Shown here in pieces: positions 61,001 through 64,000 of a stretch of DNA of 64,000 nucleotides. Every line of letters starts with the position of its first letter. The stretch's first letter is position 1. The notes under the pieces were generated by a model. The model did not search any database. It saw nothing but the letters and a program-made list of their open reading frames with translations, and was not told the DNA's origin. Location: positions 24,741,985 through 24,805,984 of the forward strand of contig CAIIXF020000004.1 in assembly GCA_903813345.2 (NCBI GenBank). Direction: 5' to 3'. This stretch comes from Owenia fusiformis (lineage: Eukaryota; Annelida; Polychaeta; Sabellida; Oweniidae). The position numbers and the translations under genes were made by a program.

Positions 61001-63962
61001 TCTTAAAGGTGTTCCACTTGGGAGGTGTTCCACTTACAGAGGTTCATTTAAGATTAAATCATTTGGTCTTGTTTTCCACTTACTGTATAGTGTAAACTAA
61101 AACCTTTCTAAGTGGAACACTTCTGGTACCTCTAAAAGGTGTTCCATTTACAGAGGTTCATTTAACAGTTTAATTAGTCAGTTGGTCTTGGTACTCTGAA
61201 AAGTATTTCACTTAGAGGTCTTCCTTGTCTAGAGATGTTCCACTTTAAATCAAAGAATCTCTTGTCTTTGTTCCTTATATAATTACATTCAGTTTCAAAA
61301 TACATCAGTGTTTGGGGTCTGTGACATTGTTACACTTTTGTAAATGTAACAAATACGACATGTTTATATCTGCAACAAATGTCACACTTGTATTAACAAC
61401 CAGATTTACAATATCATGTTACTATGATACACAATATATTGATTGTAAATTAAATAACTATCATCATCATCATAAGGTACCTTTGAAAGCTGTCCAAGAT
61501 TTGATATCGCCGGCCCAACGGAGTATTTCATCTGAAGATTCTGCAGCAAAGAGATCTGAAGATTCAACAGCCAAAAGACCTAAGATATCTGAAGGGATAA
61601 GTGAACCAACCTTGGGGTAAGCACATCTCCGGATCCATCCCTTAATAATTAAAGAAAACTGAGTATGTTTAAAGCTAGGCAACATGCTTTGGCAACACAT
61701 GTACTGATATTATTTATTTAGATGTTTTTGAAACTGAGATGGAAATCCAATGAAGGTATTATATCTCCTTTCGATTATTTTACCTTTTTTAAATTTACAT
61801 ATTTGAATTTGCGCCACCTATTTAAGAGCATGAGGGTCTTGCACCAAAATAATATTTTAATGTGGAGAGCCTTATTTCTGTATTTATCCACTTGTTACCA
61901 TGATTTTTATAATCGCTCTCACTTTTTTGTCTCGTATTCAGTGCAGCGTCAGTGGTTGGTGCTCATGTTTGGTAATAATGATACACTTTAATAATAACTT
62001 GCATGTGGTGACATTTTGTCATGTTAACAGGCCTCTCGGCAGGCTTTTAGACTGTGGCCCTGCACCACACTCTATTTAGCTCCCTCCACACCCTATTGAC
62101 TGACTGAACTTGACTGAATATACAATAATAGCATGTAAAAAGGATTAAATATAACATAAATATGATTTATCACGATTGAATGGTTATTCTAAAGATGTAA
62201 GCACCACACCCTAAATATTTCATGGTGAGAGCCCTGGTTAATGTTTAAATATTAAATAGTTTTGCAGTATAAAATTATTGTCAATCACCAATGCTTTATG
62301 TAATTTTAACAGGGAGTTGAGTGTAATTGGGCAAGGGGATATTACACCTGCAGTGCAGATAGAACTTTCTGAGGAGCCAGGGGCACCTGCGAAAACAGCA
62401 CCCCACACTCCAGATGTGACAATGATGAGTCCACCAGCTAGACCTAGACCAAGACCACAGGTAAGGAGGGATGGGGTAATGATAGAAGGGGATAGTTAAA
62501 TCAGAAAGATTTTGTATGAAAGATATGATGTTGATTTATTAATGATTTTACACATTTGCATTTGTATGACATTCAAGATTCTGCAATTAAGGTAACACCA
62601 AATTAACATAACAAAAAACATTTTGATCAAAATATGTTGATTTTATGACCATTGATTCTAGCTACTGGGATAAATATCAACATAAAGATGTTAGTTATTG
62701 GTGGTGATTTAATCATAAAAAGTATATAAAAATATCATCATGGGCTGACCATGGGATCTGCCATAATTCATGTACTTTTATAAGCAGTAATAATTAACAT
62801 ATAGATCATGTACGATTAAAAAGTTATGATAACACCATAGGCTAGAAAAATGATGAAATTGTGTATGAAGTGAAAGGTTGATATCTCTTATTTTTAGAGA
62901 CTGCCATTGGAGTTATCCCCAATCTCACCCAGCCCACGTGCCATCAGGCGAAGGAAGCACCATCTATTGTTTGCTGATAGGGAGGTACAGATCTCGAAAA
63001 AGCAGATGAGAGATAATATGAGGGATGGTCTGTCAACATGTCAGCCTGTACCTCTGGTAATATTAATTTTTTTTAGATTTATATATTGAGGTTGGAGGCA
63101 AAATAAAAAATCTAAATAAAAATGAGCAAAATCATGAAAAATTGACATATTTCGAGCAATTTTGGTCAGAAATGTGGAGATGAATGTTGTTCCTAAAAAT
63201 CATCTGGGAGAAAATTGGATATTATATACCTATATTCAATCTGCCAAACTGTTAGGTGTTTAGAGTTCGGTTCAATACTAATGGCAGGTCCAACTATTTT
63301 AAATGGTGTTTGGAGTTCAGTGGTTGGCGTTTGATGCCTGCAACAAATGACAGGTCGTGGCATGTTGTATGTTAATGCCCTTTATCATTTTGTTTCAGAT
63401 TCAGCTTCAGGCTGCAAAAAGGAAACTCATAGAGCCCAGTAAGCTGTTCTCTAAACCAACCTTAAAAGGTATGTTTTGAATATATGTGCCACCAATGTGA
63501 AAGAAATGATGGTCCTCCAAGAATTATTGTCCCTACAGATACTATCTGTGTTGTCATCCACATGACCCTGAATATGTTGGGTCAAGGTCACCATGCTAAT
63601 GTATGAGGACAACTATACTCTGGTAGCAAATCACAATAAAGATGCAGTGTGAAAACATTTGATTCTATTCAATAAGGGTCCTCCTCTTCAATCGATAAGA
63701 GTTTTTCCATTTTTTAGGGTCACCCTGTATATAACAAAAATAGCACCCTGCATTATAGATTGTTCATAAACATTCATGTTTTATGTTACAGATGTTTAAC
63801 TGAATTATAGATTTAAACACCTAATTCTTAAACATACCTTTTGTGTTTATTATATGTGCTTGTTTTTAGAGCTACGCCATAGAAAGCTACTTCCATTATG
63901 GAGCGAGAATGCCAAGACATCACATGTTCCAGATGTGCAGACTAACTATTGGACAACTTCAG
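56159..63962 (+). CDS. REC8: REC8 meiotic cohesin kleisin subunit (5' eleven exons, runs off the window)
   Basis: Exons: 56159-56214, 56481-56549, 56838-56980, 57821-58008, 59285-59384, 60691-60842, 61477-61616, 62313-62460, 62898-63056, 63399-63468, 63870-63962; phases agree (about 439 residues seen). The start is MFYSQDILQKKGGKFGIVW, then IAATRPSVLHRRDYSSVNV and the kleisin core RPRFSLYLSAQLMYGVVKVY, which is nearly REC8-specific. A TAA at 56144-56146 lies in frame upstream of the ATG. REC8 replaces RAD21 in meiotic cohesin, binding SMC3 through this N-terminal domain and SMC1 through a C-terminal winged helix that must lie beyond 64000. The middle is Pro/Ser-rich, as expected for the separase-cleaved linker. 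The last donor (GTGCTC) is weak. Confidence 0.92.
56338..56455 (+). mobile_element. GGCCCGTAGCC family MITE, short copy in REC8 intron 1
   Basis: GTACCCCCTCTGGCCAAATT, a shortened body and CTGGCTACAACTGGCCTG. It ends 25 bp before the exon 2 acceptor. Confidence 0.7.
57411..57950 (+). repeat. Four tandem copies of the REC8 exon 4 acceptor and exon start
   Basis: CATAG/GTGATGCCAAGTC starts at 57421, 57556, 57688 and 57821 (spacings 135, 132, 133). Each copy holds about the first 110 nt of the exon; only the last goes on to a donor. Confidence 0.96.
58295..59128. mobile_element. 834-bp foldback element in REC8 intron 4
   Basis: ACAGGCTGGTATCGAAATAT at the left and ATATTTCGATACCAGCCTGT at the right, arms of about 400 bp meeting near 58710, where TTGTCCGCTGTGACGGAGCA and its complement form an inner palindrome. 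The GTCCGCTGTGAC motif occurs at both outer and inner ends. Confidence 0.88.
59285..63962 (+). CDS. REC8: REC8 exons 5-11: central linker region
   Basis: Exon 5 encodes EWLHMSQSDTSTITMQDIHI and SPKSPRMPFRP; S/T-I-T-M-Q-D resembles the conserved ITLREE segment of kleisins. Exons 6-8 are acidic and Pro/Ser-rich. Exon 7 has a charged repeat, SEDSAAKRSEDSTAKRPK. Exon 9 has RAIRRRKHHLLFADREVQIS, matching the REC8 block RRRRLLFWDKETQIS. Exon 10 has SKLFSKPTLK and exon 11 LRHRKLLPLWSENA, matching ELFRTPTL and LLGLW in vertebrate REC8. Exon 7's acceptor (CATAAG) has little pyrimidine tract and may be weak. Confidence 0.87.
59734..60121. mobile_element. Pogo-like MITE with TA duplication and a nested dispersed repeat
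   Basis: CAGTTAAACC at the left and GGTTTCACTG at the right, each next to TA. GTGTTCCACTT-type subterminal motifs match the copy at 48.38 kb. The dispersed ACTCTACTATACC repeat (59826-60040) is inserted inside. Confidence 0.8.
60850..61250. repeat. Decayed pogo-like sequence repeated three times
   Basis: TCTAAAAGGTGTTCCACTTG, GGAGGTGTTCCACTTACAGA and GTCTTGTTTTCCACTTACTG recur at about 115-bp spacing directly after the REC8 exon 6 donor. Confidence 0.75.
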
Positions 63963-64000
63963 GTGCTCTTTCATTTTGTTCCCACATATCTCATCCTCCT

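Overview
The window is nuclear DNA of an animal: AT-rich, intron-rich, packed with tandem arrays and short inverted-repeat elements, and with no operons. Exons were found by reading both strands for conserved protein blocks bounded by GT/AG sites with matching phase. Gene content and repeat style suggest an invertebrate (a hemichordate, echinoderm or lophotrochozoan would all fit), but the sequence does not fix the species.

Three multi-exon genes and one small nested gene are supported. (1) Minus strand, 13674 to 805: a mucin-like type I membrane protein, 983 residues in my model. It has a signal peptide exon, a 2.2 kb Ser/Thr/Asn-rich exon, a small folded ectodomain, one transmembrane helix and a cytoplasmic tail with an FENPVY internalisation motif. 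(2) Plus strand, 14299 to 46998: a complete GAP1-family Ras GTPase-activating protein (RASA2/RASA3 type) with 25 exons and 839 residues, in the order C2-C2-RasGAP-PH-BTK zinc motif. Genes 1 and 2 are head to head, with 624 bp between their ATGs. (3) Plus strand, 56159 to beyond the window end: the meiotic cohesin kleisin REC8, 11 exons seen, C-terminal winged helix outside the window. (4) A small secreted-peptide exon at 3586-3859 with its own TATA box, lying inside the last intron of gene 1 on the other strand. A frameshifted C2H2 zinc-finger pseudogene lies antisense in RASA intron 1.

Layout: 0.8-13.7 kb mucin-like gene; 14.3-26.7 kb RASA exon 1 and a 12.3 kb intron holding two large inverted repeats, an 82-bp satellite, the zinc-finger relic and an 85-bp satellite split by a transposon; 26.7-47.0 kb the other RASA exons; 47-56 kb intergenic minisatellites and a 77-bp satellite with two pogo-like insertions, one holding a further nested element; 56.2-64 kb REC8.

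The most unusual property is that many tandem arrays have an exon-intron junction inside the repeat unit, so real splice donors or acceptors are multiplied 3 to 19 times. Eleven such cases occur in the three genes. In most, only the outermost site gives an open product. In one (RASA exon 16) every repeated acceptor would add an in-frame heptad to the RasGAP region.
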